NCBI GenBank assembly: GCA_001485295.1
Contig: BBOA01000011.1
Location: 1-64,000 of the forward strand
Direction of reading: 5' to 3'
DNA from: Type-B symbiont of Plautia stali
Lineage (GTDB): Bacteria; Pseudomonadota; Gammaproteobacteria; Enterobacterales; Enterobacteriaceae
Length of the DNA: 64,000 nucleotides
The notes beneath the pieces were generated by a model, which worked only from the letters and a program-made list of their open reading frames with translations, had not been told where the DNA came from and made no database searches. Position numbers and translations under genes: made by a program. Positions 10,930-19,991 of the stretch are shown here, in pieces (position 1 is the first letter of the stretch; every line of letters begins with the position of its first letter).

Positions 10930-11420
10930 GCGCTTCGGGCTAACGCCGCTAGGGAAGGCGGCAAGACTTTAACGGCAGGAAAGGGTAAACCGACCCAGCC
11001 GCAGTTTACGACGCTCTTCTCCGACGTCGACTGCTCGTCGATGAGCAATACTTGGCGCAATTCGCTCGATTTGCTCAGCTACTACATCATCGACCTATGA
11101 ACTGAACCGCGTCTTTTTTATCGGCGGAGAGAGCCAGTTTCTGGCGGACTTGACCATCGGCAGTAGCAACATCGATCGCGAACGTAGCCTAAAGGCACTG
11201 CGCGAACGCGTGCTGCGCTATCGCAACGGCAACGATGAAGAACGGCGCAATCCGCTCTACTGGGTCAACGCCAGCGCGCAGCCCGGCGTCGGCACCTTTT
11301 ATATGATGGTGCCGGGGTCTACGTCGCCAATAAGCTGTAGGCGCTGCTGGTCGTCGAGCAGAATATCCGGCTGGATGAGTTTATTCAGCCGGGCAAGCCT
11401 GCCGGTAGTGGCCACCATCA
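10930..11420 (+). pseudogene. rcsC: rcsC remnant (periplasmic sensor part of the Rcs phosphorelay kinase)
   Basis: Only the periplasmic sensing region survives: LFSDVDCSSMSNTWRNSLD corresponds to the RcsC block LFADSDCSAMSNTWRGSLE, followed in other frames by ERSLKALRERVLRYRNG, LYWVNASAQPGVGTFY, VYVANKL and ALLVVEQNIRLDEF. The HAMP, histidine kinase and receiver domains are gone and the reading frame is broken. Placement directly after gyrA in the same orientation matches E. coli. Envelope-stress and capsule signalling through RcsC is therefore lost from this locus. Confidence 0.85.
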
Positions 11421-12068
11421 TTAGCGAGAAACAGAATAAAGCAGAGCAGGCCAAGAAAAGCGACGAAGCGGCGCGGCACCACCAGCTACAGTGATCGGGC
11501 TAATGCAGACGCGCGTTCATCAGCATTGGCAGGCTGACGGCTAGTAACGGCAGCATCAGAAGCAGCACCAGCGTCACTGAGATGAGCTGCGGGAGGCCGA
11601 CGCTTAGCAACAGGCTGATCGCGCCAGCGCCGAAAATGCCGCCGAGGCTAAAGAAGCCGTGAAAGCCGGATATCATCGGCTTGCGCGCCGCTTTCTCCAC
11701 CTCGACCGCCTGCACATTTATCGCCACGTCCAGTATACCCAGCCCAGCGCCGAACATGCTCTCATCATCCACATCACATCCAGCGTCGCCAGTACGATCA
11801 GCGTGGATCAGAACATCACGCGGCAGCGGCCGAAACGGCCCACCAGCGTTCTGGTCAGCGGCATCGCCACCAAGCGACCCCATTTGCCCAGACAGAGCAG
11901 AAGCGCGCCCAGCGACGCACCGCCAAGCTGCAATCGCTGGCTAGAGAACGGCACCGGCGGGGCACCTAGGAAGATATGCCGAGACCGGCGATCAGAAATA
12001 CCGTGCGTGTCCCCAGAGCAAAGTTTCCTTGGTGAGGCGGCGTCTAGTGTGGTCATAGTGTTATTCAT
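11420..12068 (-). pseudogene. MFS transporter remnant (YbjJ-like)
   Basis: On the minus strand from an ATG at 12068, hydrophobic blocks of a major facilitator appear in several frames: PVPFSSQRLQLGGASLGALLLCLGKWG, LTRTLVGRFG, LGILDVAINVQAVEVEKAARKPMISGFHGFFSLGG, then a helix RRFVAFLGLLCFILFLA near 11440. This resembles the YbjJ group of putative exporters. Frameshifts, stops and loss of the C-terminal half make it non-functional. It now abuts the rcsC remnant tail to tail, so both 3' ends were probably lost in one deletion. Confidence 0.7.
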
Positions 12069-12337
12069 GAGTGTCAAAGCGTCGAATTGTAGCATCAAAG
12101 CCGTAGCCACATGCGCGGGCGATCGACCTCAATGGGCGACAAGTCGACAACAGAGCGCGCATTTTAAAGACTTTTTCTTGGCCGTAGCACTTTTCCAGAA
12201 ATTTCTTGGCAAAGAATAGCAGCGGGATAATATTTCACCCTGCCGGTCTTGCTATGCCAGCGAAAAAGATGAGCGGCGTTATTTTAAGATAGTTAATTAA
12301 CTTTACGTTTTGTCGGCAGGAGAAGATCATTCAGGGC

Positions 12338-12432
12338 AAAAAAAAGCCGGACACAGAGGTTCGGCAGGAATAGTTAGGTTAAACATCTCATTCGGAGTGA
12401 ATGAAGGTAATAATGAAATAAATGATGATAGC
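12338..12432 (-). ncRNA. micF: MicF small regulatory RNA
   Basis: Divergent from ompC, as in E. coli. The 5' end on the minus strand begins GCTATCATCATT, identical to the first 12 nt of E. coli MicF (recalled), continues with the AT-rich ATTATTACCTTCATTCA region that pairs with ompF mRNA, and ends in a terminator hairpin (CCGAAC / GTCCGG with mismatches) followed by eight Ts. Length is about 95 nt against 93 nt in E. coli. MicF represses ompF translation and is activated by OmpR, SoxS, MarA and Rob. It looks intact although ompC is dead. Confidence 0.85.
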
Positions 12433-12588
12433 CGAATTTATTGCATTCCCAGACGATGAATATGTTTTATCATTCAGTGCTCGAATGAGCCCTAATGTAA
12501 CCCAATGCAAAAGTAGACAAGTGAAAAACGGTTTGATATTTTGTGTGATGATTTTTATCGATATGTGCTGGTTATTCTCTAAGCAAAA

Positions 12589-12718
12589 TTTACATTGGGA
12601 AATAACTGTTTCGCCTTCTGCAACAGTTTTGGAAATTTCGTAACATTTTCGTGAAAGCTTATTGCCTTTTATAAAAATAAAATGGCGTGCATGCTGAATT
12701 TTAAACATTCAGCATGCA
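12589..12718 (+). promoter_or_regulatory. ompC upstream region: OmpR-type boxes and a leader palindrome
   Basis: TTTACATTGGGAAATAAC at 12589-12606 resembles the OmpR C1 box, and a related TTTCGTAACATTTTCG follows near 12640. In the leader, 12688-12699 (TGCATGCTGAAT) and 12707-12718 (ATTCAGCATGCA) form a perfect 12-bp inverted repeat with a 7-nt loop. The segment AACAGAGGGTAATAA just before the start resembles the sRNA-targeted ompC ribosome-binding region. Confidence 0.6.
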
Positions 12719-12755
12719 GTGGCAAAAAATAAGGCACATAACAGAGGGTAATAAA

Positions 12756-13303
12756 ATGAAACGTCGCGTTCTCTCCCTGATTATCCTTGGCAGCAGGTTC
12801 TGCAAGCGCCGCGGAAGCGGAAATTTACAACAAAGACAGCAACAAATTAAACTTGTTTGGTAAAGTTGACGGTCTGCACTATTTTTCTCAGACAACGATG
12901 GTAATGACGGCGATCAGTCTTACCTCTGCGCTTCGGTTTTAAAGGCGAAACCTAGCTCTCCGAGCTGCTGACCGATTACGGCCAGTGGGAGTAACAGGCG
13001 GCGCTGAACACGGCGGAAAGCGAAGGCATCACCAACAGCTACACCCGCGTCGTTTTTGCCAGTATAAAATTCGGCGACGCCGGCTCCTTCGACTACTGCC
13101 GTAACTACGGCGTGGTGTACGATATCGGCGCATGGACCGACGTCCTGCTGGATTTCGGCGGCGACAACACCTACGACGCGGGCAACTTTATGTTCCAGTG
13201 CAGCAACGGCTTGGCGACCGTTGATTAACAGATCAACCTGATGGACGACAACGACTTTACCGACGCGGCTGGTATCAACAGCCGCTGCGCCGTTCTGTCT
13301 ATG
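12756..13303 (+). pseudogene. ompC: ompC porin, internally deleted and broken
   Basis: It starts [11 protein letters not shown], then after a frameshift [43 protein letters not shown] followed by [47 protein letters not shown], then [17 protein letters not shown], which belongs to the last strands. Roughly 150-180 residues between strand 6 and the C-terminus are deleted, and the terminal aromatic needed by the BAM complex is gone. This would have been the major outer-membrane porin. Family assignment is certain. Confidence 0.93.
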
Positions 13304-13786
13304 TATCGTCAAACAGCACAAGAGATAAAGAGCTGCTTTCTCCGTTTAACCAACAGAGTGCCACAGAGAAAGTGCGTATGGCGGAAGATGCTTGGAACGG
13401 CCGCGAGCCGCTTCGGGTTTCACAGGTCTCCAGTTTGGAGACACGCTGGCGCAACCGCAGCGAAAGCGTGCAGGGACGAGACGCGGTGGTGGCGTTTCTC
13501 CGCCGCAAATGGGCGAAAGAGCTGGACTACCAGCTGATTAAAGAGCTGTTGACGTAGCATGGGGATCGGGCTGGCGGTGCACTTTGCTTATGAATGGCAT
13601 GATAACAGCGGCAACTGATTCCGCAGCTATCGCAACGAAAACTGGCGCTTCGGCTCAGACAGGTTGATAGTCGAGCGTTTCGCCTGCATCAACGCTCTGC
13701 CGATTCAGGCCAGCGAACGTCTGTTCCACTGGCCGCTCGGCAGACGCCCGGATGAACATCCCGGTCTGAACGGACTGGGACTTTAA
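13304..13786 (+). pseudogene. DUF1348 / SnoaL-like (NTF2-fold) protein, broken
   Basis: Blocks typical of the DUF1348 family of about 150 residues: [57 protein letters not shown], then after a TAG, VHFAYEWHDNSGN, a TGA where Trp is expected, [29 protein letters not shown] and a TAA. Function of the family is not established. At least two nonsense codons and a frameshift near 13655 are present. The 5' end merges with the ompC remnant. Confidence 0.75.
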
Positions 13787-14304
13787 CAGGCAGCGCGCGC
13801 TTCTACTTTGTTGCCTGCTGCGGCTTTGGCTGTGGCGGCGCGCTACCATCAAACCTTGTGCCTGCCAGCGTAAAGGCGGAAAAACTTAGCCACTGCTGTC
13901 ACTGGTTAGATTCTGACGATGATTTACGCATGCTGCATCACCGGAAATACAGGTGTTAAACTGTGCAGCTTTCATGCCAGCCCAATCGCTCTCACAGCCA
14001 CGGATTTGTCGCCTACTTTGCTACACTATCGCTGCATTTTGGTGCAGAGCTGCTCAAAGCTAGCGCGCGAAGCTGTAGGTGAAGCATTTTTACCGCCGCT
14101 GCTGTAGTGCTTTGACGACGTTGAAAATAAAAACGGCGCCAGCAAGGATAAGAGCCAGATAGACTATAGATGCCTCTATTTATCGGCCGTAACAGCGCCA
14201 GATGCTGCGCTAGGCCACACGGGCTTACAACCCGCTTTTGATTATTTTACCAACTATTTATGCTTTGTTTCAGGCTCGAACACAGCCCTACAGATGAGAG
14301 AAGA
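13787..14304 (+). other. Gap before apbE, no gene recognised
   Basis: No homologous protein could be recognised on either strand. A short hydrophobic-free open stretch at 13919-14107 has no ribosome-binding site and no family look. It is probably eroded DNA left between ompC and apbE. Confidence 0.4.
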
Positions 14305-15369
14305 ATGCGATACTGGAATATTCTGCTAATGACACTGGCGGTCGGCGCGCTGAGCGCCTGCGATAGGGCGACACCGCCGCCGGCGATGGTGCTGGAAGGC
14401 AAAACCATGGGTACCGTGTGGCGCGTGACGCTGACGGGCGTCGACGCCGCGCGCAAAGTGCCGCTGCAGCAGGCGATCCAGCAGCAGCTCGACCAAGACA
14501 ATCAGACGCTTTCCACCTGGAAAGCTGATTCCGTGCTGTCGCGCTTTAACCGCTATCAGGGCAGCGAGCCGCAGCCGGTCAGCGCCGACATGGCGGATAT
14601 CGTCACCGTAGCGCTGCGCATCGGCGCAAAAACCCGCGGCGCAATAGATATCACCGTGGGACCACTGGTCAACCTCTGGGGCTTCGGGCCGGCGAAACCG
14701 CCCGCGCACACCCCGACAGACGAGGAGATCGCCGCCGCGAAGGCGCAAACCGGCCTAGCGCACCTGCGCGTGATTGAGACGGTGGATGGGCAGTGGTTGC
14801 AGAAAGATCTGCCCGGTCTGTATGTCGATCTCTCTACCATGGGCGAAGGCTACGCTACCGATCATCAGGCGCGTCTGATGGAGCGCGAAGGCATCAACAA
14901 TTATCTGGTGTCAGTAGGTGGGGCTGTGCTGAGCCGCGGCTGCAACGCGCAGGGCCAGCCGTGGCGCGTTGCGATCCAGAAGCCCACCGACAGCGAGTAT
15001 GCTATACAGGCGCGCGTCAATTTGCAGGGACACGGCATCAGCACATCCGGCAGCTATCGCAACTATTATGAACTAGATAGCAAACGCATCTCGCATGTTA
15101 TCGATCCGGCGACCGGGCGTCCCATCGAGCATAAGCTAGTCTCCGCCACGGTGATCGCCACCACAGCGCTGGAAGCGGACGGCTGGGATACCGGCTTGAT
15201 GGTGCTGGGCAGCGAAAAGGCGAAAGCGCTTGTGCTGCAGAACCATCTGGCGGTCTACTTGATCAGCAAAGAGGGCGATAAATTCGTCAGCTGGATGTCG
15301 CCACAGTTTTCTGCTTTTCTGATTGACGACAACGCGAAGATAAGGAGCAACTATGCTGGACCTGTTTAG
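14305..15369 (+). CDS. apbE: ApbE, FAD:protein FMN transferase (lipoprotein)
   Basis: 354 residues from MRYWNILLMTLAVGALSACD, a lipoprotein signal with lipobox LSAC. The open frame runs further upstream to 14260, but the lipoprotein signal fixes the start. ApbE flavinylates threonines in Nqr/Rnf subunits from the periplasm. Family motifs: LEGKTMGTVWRV, AIDITVGPLVNLWGFGP, VDLSTMGEGYATDHQARLM, YLVSVGGAVLSRG, GISTSGSYRNYYE, HVIDPATGRPIEH and TTALEADGWDTGLMVLG. The C-terminal tail (DDNAKIRSNYAGPV) is longer than expected and reads 17 nt into the alkB start, which suggests a small indel removed the normal stop near 15343. Otherwise intact; the stop is TAG. Confidence 0.9.
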   Translation: MRYWNILLMTLAVGALSACDRATPPPAMVLEGKTMGTVWRVTLTGVDAARKVPLQQAIQQQLDQDNQTLSTWKADSVLSRFNRYQGSEPQPVSADMADIVTVALRIGAKTRGAIDITVGPLVNLWGFGPAKPPAHTPTDEEIAAAKAQTGLAHLRVIETVDGQWLQKDLPGLYVDLSTMGEGYATDHQARLMEREGINNYLVSVGGAVLSRGCNAQGQPWRVAIQKPTDSEYAIQARVNLQGHGISTSGSYRNYYELDSKRISHVIDPATGRPIEHKLVSATVIATTALEADGWDTGLMVLGSEKAKALVLQNHLAVYLISKEGDKFVSWMSPQFSAFLIDDNAKIRSNYAGPV

Positions 15370-15517
15370 CGATGAAGTGTCTTGGCAGGAGCCGCTGGCC
15401 GATGACGCCTCGGTGCTGATGACGGCGATTCTGGCGGTGGCGTAGTAGCCGAACCCATTTTATCACTGCATCACGCCGGGCAGCCACCACATGTCGGCGA
15501 CAATGACCAACTTCGGC
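15353..15517 (+). pseudogene. alkB: alkB remnant (N-terminus of oxidative DNA/RNA demethylase)
   Basis: Translation MLDLFSDEVSWQEPLADDA then, across TAG and TAG/TAA breaks, NPFYHCITPGSHHMSATMTNFG, which matches the AlkB start (MLDLFADAEPWQEPL, QSPFRQMVTPGGYTMSVAMTNCG). Everything after about residue 75, including the iron-binding HxD...H dioxygenase core, is deleted and the sequence continues directly into the 3' part of yojI. Confidence 0.85.
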
Positions 15518-16175
15518 GACTTTCTCGCTGACACTGCTCAGCGTGCAGGTGGCGTTCCGCAAGCTTAACATCTTCGATCTGGCGCCTTATCAGGAGGGCC
15601 TCCATACGCTGCCACCGTTGGCGGAGTGGCGCACGCTGGAGCTGCTCGACGTCCGTTTCCACTGCGGTAAGCTGGTGTTTCTTATCGGTGGCAACGGCAG
15701 CGGCAAGTCGACGCTGGCGCAAACAATTCTCGGCGGTGTTTACCGACGTGCATTTGTTCGACCGGCTGATTGAACGAGAAGGCGCGTCGGCCAGTCCTAA
15801 GCTGGTGCAGGCTTGGCTTGAGCGGCTGAAGATGCAGGACAAGCTGAAAATCGAGGGCAATAAAATCCTTAATATGCAGCTGTCGAAAGGGCAGAGCAAG
15901 CGGGTCGCGCTGCTGCTGGTGGCGGCGGAAGAGCGCGACGTCTTGCTGCTGGACGAGTGGGCGGAGGATCAGGATCCTCACTTCCGACGCATCTTCTACC
16001 GTGAACTGCTGCCCTGACTGTAAGCCTCTGGCAAAACCGTCTTCGCTATCAGCCACGACGATCACTACTTTATCCACGCCTGCCGTCTGCTGGAAATACG
16101 CAAATGCAAACTCAGCGAGCTGACCGGCCGCGAACGCGAAATGGCGACGCTGGACGCGGTGCAACCGTACCGACG
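15518..16175 (+). pseudogene. yojI: yojI remnant (ABC transporter, ATP-binding part)
   Basis: It begins inside the protein ([20 protein letters not shown]) and keeps the nucleotide-binding half: Walker [27 protein letters not shown], signature [13 protein letters not shown], Walker [21 protein letters not shown], and [21 protein letters not shown]. The whole membrane domain is missing and a frameshift after Walker A plus a TGA at about 16016 break it. YojI exports peptides such as microcin J25. The alkB-yojI order matches E. coli, so one deletion removed the alkB 3' part and the yojI 5' part. Confidence 0.88.
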
Positions 16176-16325
16176 TCGCTTATCAGCAAGACGAGAAACC
16201 TTAGCGGAAAGGTTAGTGGCGTAGCATTCGCCGCAGGCGTTAAACTGACCTCAGCGAAAACTGCGGTTTTTGCCTCCTTGGCATATTTTCTGTCGTCTTG
16301 TGTTTGTACCGGATTAGCCTTTTTG

Positions 16326-17110
16326 CTAAGTCGGTTTTTTATTGCCTGCCACAGGATAGGTCAGCAGCGTCAGCACCCGATCCGCCTCTAGCTGAAATTC
16401 TGTTTCTAGCGGCGTACCGGCGGCAGAGGCTGAGCTAAAAGCCTCATTCAGACCGAGCGCGGCCTTGCCTGTCTTTACATTCGTCACATTCGTCTCTAGC
16501 AGGCTGGCCTGATGAAAATCCATCGGCTGATACAGCTGCGGCCACAGTGCTTTATACAGGCTCTCCTTTAGCGAGAATAGCAGACGAGAATAGCAGAGTG
16601 TCCGGCCTGTGAGAAAGGCAACAGCAGCACGCGCAGCTGCGCGTGCTCTTCAGCCATCATCATCGAGGCGGTCTCTTCAGCGATGCGCTAGCTCATTACG
16701 CTTTCGCGACACAGACGGCTGGCGCGTCCCGGCCAGCGCCACCGCGCCGTCGGCGTGCGACAATAAGCCCAAATGCCCGAGGGCCAGATTGGCGAGCGGT
16801 CGCTGTAGTTCTGCAACAGAAAGTACAGAAAGTTAGGAATGCCGAGTGAGCGCATCACTTCGCGCGCTAGCCAGCAGCTGGCGAGATATTCGGCGCGCCG
16901 CTTCTTTACGGCCTGCCGCTGCGCGGGCGGAATGGGTAAGTTCCGGTCGGCGGCAAAACGTTCTTCATACCGGGTAAGATCGAAGCCTGCCTGCGCTAGC
17001 GCGCAATCGCCGCCGGTCAGATGCGCGGAAATAATAAAGCTGCCTAGCGGAGGTGGCAGAGAAAGGATCTGAAGATTCATGTAGTTCCACGGCAGCGCGC
17101 AAAAGGGCAT
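16326..17110 (-). pseudogene. 4'-phosphopantetheinyl transferase (EntD-like), broken
   Basis: On the minus strand the protein starts MNLQILSLPPPLGSFIISAHLTGG (Met at 17080, or MPFCALPW at 17110) and shows FDLTRYEERF, RRAEYLASCWLAREVM, SDRSPIWPSGI in place of the substrate-recognition region, and FSLKESLYKALWP, the WSxKEAxYK-type Mg/CoA-binding motif. At least three frameshifts (near 16800, 16690 and 16560) and a tandem duplication-like GAGAATAGCAGAC at 16580-16600 disrupt it. The family activates carrier proteins of siderophore or polyketide assembly lines. Confidence 0.8.
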
Positions 17111-17141
17111 TAAAGCAGTCCGCCATGGTCAGGGCAATCAC

Positions 17142-17345
17142 TCAGTCGTTAGGTGGAATGGCGAAACCTTTTACGGAAACGACGAAATGGTGATGACCTT
17201 TGGTAATGCGCGCGCCGCGATCGCACCAGCGAGAGGCGAGGCGAAAAAAGTCATCACTGCCGATGTTGTAAGCCAGTTCCACTTTGCTAACGCCCGAGTA
17301 CAACAGTTCTTCTGCATCCTGCAGGATCTTCGCTTTAATAACCAT
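17142..17345 (-). CDS. Small conserved-looking hypothetical protein (67 aa)
   Basis: An open frame of 67 residues, MVIKAKILQDAEELLYSG...SVKGFAIPPND, with charged, globular composition, an alternating helix-like N-terminus and an RLASRWCDRG centre. No signal peptide or membrane segment. I do not recognise the family. The ribosome-binding site is weak (no clear AGGAG before 17345). It lies between the dead phosphopantetheinyl transferase and proL, reading the same way. It could be a real small gene retained amid decay, or the intact frame of a shortened one. Confidence 0.45.
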   Translation of the reverse strand: MVIKAKILQDAEELLYSGVSKVELAYNIGSDDFFRLASRWCDRGARITKGHHHFVVSVKGFAIPPND

Positions 17346-17632
17346 TAATGATATTCGTTGGAAATTCAGAGGTTTCGTAATAATGATTTTTCATGACATT
17401 TTTGTTTCAGTAAGGTTAAGAGGAGAGGCGGCATGCGATTTTTGTGAGGTCGATCGGGGGTAAGTTGAACAAGGTGAATATTTGAAGTGATTAAGAATAT
17501 TTAAGCGAGATGGCGATAATCCTAATTTTGCCACTAAACGCCCTAGAGCAAAGAGGCCACGCGAGGCGACCTTTTTGGGTTACTGCTTCTGATCCTATTC
17601 AGGACGTTTATCGCCTGACTCGGGCGCGTTGT

Positions 17633-17704
17633 TTAGATCGTCTTTTTCAATATAACGCTCTCGGTCACGAGCAGGGAGGCGGTCACCAGCAAAAATGTCA
17701 GCAT
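17633..17704 (-). CDS. Candidate 23-residue hydrophobic small protein
   Basis: MLTFLLVTASLLVTESVILKKTI, a single hydrophobic stretch with a basic C-terminus, preceded by a textbook ribosome-binding site (AAGGAG, 5 nt before the ATG). It follows the proL terminator on the same strand, so it would need its own promoter; TATACC near 17785 on the minus strand is a weak candidate. Small single-span membrane proteins of this size are common in enterobacteria. I cannot match it to a named one. Confidence 0.45.
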   Translation of the reverse strand: MLTFLLVTASLLVTESVILKKTI

Positions 17705-17796
17705 CTTATCTCCTTGATGAAAAAAGTATGATGAAGCATGACAGTTTGCGCGCGCGGGGGAGAAAAGGCGTGGGGGAGAGGTATATTGCACAGGCA

Positions 17797-17825
17797 TAAA
17801 AAAAGCAGCCTTAGCAGGCTGCTTT
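17797..17825 (-). terminator. Terminator of proL
   Basis: On the minus strand just after the tRNA, AAAGCAGCC and GGCTGCTTT form a 9-bp stem with a 6-nt loop followed by a run of Ts. Confidence 0.85.
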
Positions 17826-17837
17826 AGTTGGGAATTT

Positions 17838-17914
17838 TGGTCGGCACGAGAGGATTCGAACCTCTGACCCCTGACACCCCATGACAGTGCGCTACCAGAC
17901 TGCGCTACGTGCCG
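17838..17914 (-). tRNA. proL: tRNA-Pro (anticodon GGG)
   Basis: A 77-nt tRNA with encoded CCA. The acceptor CGGCACG pairs with CGTGCCG; the anticodon loop is ATGGGGT (anticodon GGG, reading CCC/CCU); the T-loop is GTTCGAATC. Position next to yejM matches E. coli proL. The anticodon stem reads CTGTC/GTCAG; compared with my recollection of E. coli (CCGTC/GTCGG) the changed pair is compensatory (C-G to U-A), so the fold is kept. Confidence 0.95.
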
Positions 17915-17985
17915 AACAGTGGAGCTTAGTCTACTGTTTCTTCGGCGCAATGCAAGCAGCGTCCGTCTAACTACCTTATAAATAA

Positions 17986-19740
17986 TCAGTTAGCGATAAA
18001 ACGCTTCTCCTCTGTCTGCACCTGTAGCAATAACGCCAGCGGCGGCTTATGCTCTTTCAGAGCATTGCCCTGCGCGTCATAGGCGCGATAGCTGCCGTTA
18101 TTATTGAGCACCAGCGTCACCCGCGGCGTGGTTACGACCAGACGGTTATCCTCACTGCTGGCGACCCAGTCGTGCCGACGCTGCGCGGCAAAGAGGTCTT
18201 CCCCTTGCGAATAGTTCACCGGGCTGGTGCGCACGTGCAGCAGGCGCTGCATCAGCGTCGCCATAACATCCTGATGGTCGGTCAGGCGGTCGATGGTCTG
18301 CGCCGGTGTATCCGGCCAGTGGATCACTAGCGGAACCTGCAGGTTAGCGCGATTGCCCACGCTATCGACATTGCTGTCAAGCGCTAGACCCTGCTGCGCG
18401 GTGATCACTACCACGGTATTTTTCAGCGGATCACGCTGCTCCAGCGTGGCGAGCGCGTTATGGATCTGTTCATCGATCGCTGACGCCTGACGCAGATAGC
18501 TGAGCAGACGCGTTTTCGCCGTAGTGCCACTTAGATCGACGCCGTCCAGTGCCAGCCAAGAGAACCATGGACTGCCGTTCTCTTTCTGGCCGTTCAGCCA
18601 GTTCTGCCATTGGGCGACAGTGCTGCCGTTAGGTTGGCTGTCGGTGGCAGGCACCATATAGTCGGTCAGCAGCGCCTGACGATAGAGCGGCTGGTTGAAG
18701 CCTTCCGACGAGAAAAGCCCAAACTGATAGCCCTGCGCGCTTAAGGCGCCTAACAGTGCTGGCGGCACGTGTGCCGCCAGCACGCCGTCCATATAGCTGG
18801 CGGAGATACCGTAAAACAGGCCGAACAGCCCTTTTTCTAGGATATCTCCTGCGCTGTAGTGCTGAGTAAAACGCACGTTGTCGCGGGCGAACTGATTGAG
18901 TTGCGGCAGGCTTTTCGCCATATCGCCGCCGTTCAGCCCTTTCACGGTGATCAACAGCAGATTATTGCGCGTGCCGCCGTCGCGGAAGCGAATATCCCTA
19001 AGCGGATACTGCACCGACACCGCCTCGGGATCGCCTTGCTGGATAAGGCGCTGCTGGTGCACCTGCGCGTCCAGCAGACCGTGACGCTCTAGGAAACGGC
19101 GCGCGGTCATCGGATATGAGAGCGGCAGATTAGTGCTCTGCATGGTAATCGGGCGATAGAAGTTGGCGTCGGCCCAGATATAGAGCAGATGACTGGCGAA
19201 AAAGGCGCAGATAAACAGTGCCGCCAGAGGCTTACCGAATGAGCGCCGGTTCAGGCTGCGCAGCTTCTGCCAACTCCAGGTAGCGAACAGCATCTCCACT
19301 AGGAAAATCAGTGGCACGCTGATAAACATCAGCTGCCAGTCGCGTGCCCTCTCGCTCTGGTCGGGGTTAATCACCAGCTCCCACACTACCGGATTCAAAT
19401 GCAAATGGAAGCGGTTGAAGAACGCGCTGTCCACCATAATCAGCGTCAGGCCGACGCTAGCGATAACCACCGACAGGACGCGCAGCAGCCGCTGCGACAT
19501 CACTACAAAGGTAAGCGGGAAAATCGCCAGCAGATAGACGGCGAATACAATAAAGCTGAAATGGCCAACCCAGCTGCTGAAGGCGTAAATACGCCCAGCG
19601 AGCGAAGCGGGCCAGTCAGGGGCCAACAGATAGCAACTGCCTAAAATCAACGCGAAGAGAATATTAAACAGAGCAAACCAGTGCCCCCAACTGATCATCT
19701 GGGACACTTTTTCGCGGTAGCGCTGCCGGTTGGTTACCAT
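17986..19740 (-). CDS. yejM: YejM (PbgA/LapC), inner-membrane regulator of LpxC and LPS synthesis
   Basis: 584 residues (E. coli 586). Five N-terminal membrane helices (for example WFALFNILFALILGSCYLL and SFIVFAVYLLAIFPLTFVV) precede a periplasmic sulfatase-like domain with YPMTARRFLERHGLLDAQ, GLFYGISASYMDG, GLFSSEGFNQPLYRQALL and the C-terminus LLLQVQTEEKRFIAN. YejM senses LPS and protects LpxC from FtsH by binding LapB; it is essential in E. coli. Catalytic sulfatase residues are not expected in this family. It lies downstream of a broken yejL on the same strand. Intact, with about six CTAG sites. Confidence 0.96.
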   Translation of the reverse strand: MVTNRQRYREKVSQMISWGHWFALFNILFALILGSCYLLAPDWPASLAGRIYAFSSWVGHFSFIVFAVYLLAIFPLTFVVMSQRLLRVLSVVIASVGLTLIMVDSAFFNRFHLHLNPVVWELVINPDQSERARDWQLMFISVPLIFLVEMLFATWSWQKLRSLNRRSFGKPLAALFICAFFASHLLYIWADANFYRPITMQSTNLPLSYPMTARRFLERHGLLDAQVHQQRLIQQGDPEAVSVQYPLRDIRFRDGGTRNNLLLITVKGLNGGDMAKSLPQLNQFARDNVRFTQHYSAGDILEKGLFGLFYGISASYMDGVLAAHVPPALLGALSAQGYQFGLFSSEGFNQPLYRQALLTDYMVPATDSQPNGSTVAQWQNWLNGQKENGSPWFSWLALDGVDLSGTTAKTRLLSYLRQASAIDEQIHNALATLEQRDPLKNTVVVITAQQGLALDSNVDSVGNRANLQVPLVIHWPDTPAQTIDRLTDHQDVMATLMQRLLHVRTSPVNYSQGEDLFAAQRRHDWVASSEDNRLVVTTPRVTLVLNNNGSYRAYDAQGNALKEHKPPLALLLQVQTEEKRFIAN

Positions 19741-19762
19741 ATTATGTGGCCAAATCAGCTAA

Positions 19763-19991
19763 TCAATGGGTGTTATCGTCGCGCACGGAGGCCTGCAGGG
19801 CTTCTGCGAAAGATCGGGCCAGCGCCGCGGTGCTGCGCCGGCTCAACGTCGCTGTTGATGACATTGGTCACCATATTCCCCAGCACCATCAAGGAAAGGT
19901 CGGTCGGCCCGTTGTCTTTATGCAGCACCTGGGCCAGTTGCGTGAGGAGTTTTTCCACGCGTTCGTCGCTGCAGCGGGATGATTGTGGCAT
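19763..19991 (-). pseudogene. yejL: yejL, small conserved protein, frameshifted
   Basis: It starts [19 protein letters not shown]...[25 protein letters not shown], matching 75-residue YejL (UPF0352). After EPAQ a one-base loss moves the rest to another frame, where [23 protein letters not shown] and a TGA at 19763 restore the family C-terminus. The as-read product would end [19 protein letters not shown]. This single slip is the only lesion seen, so it is either a very recent pseudogene or a base-calling error. Confidence 0.75.

Noticed and set aside
12388-12708. A 106-codon minus-strand frame across the micF-ompC intergenic region
   Set aside because: It overlaps micF and OmpR-type sites, lacks a ribosome-binding site and has an AT-rich non-coding look.
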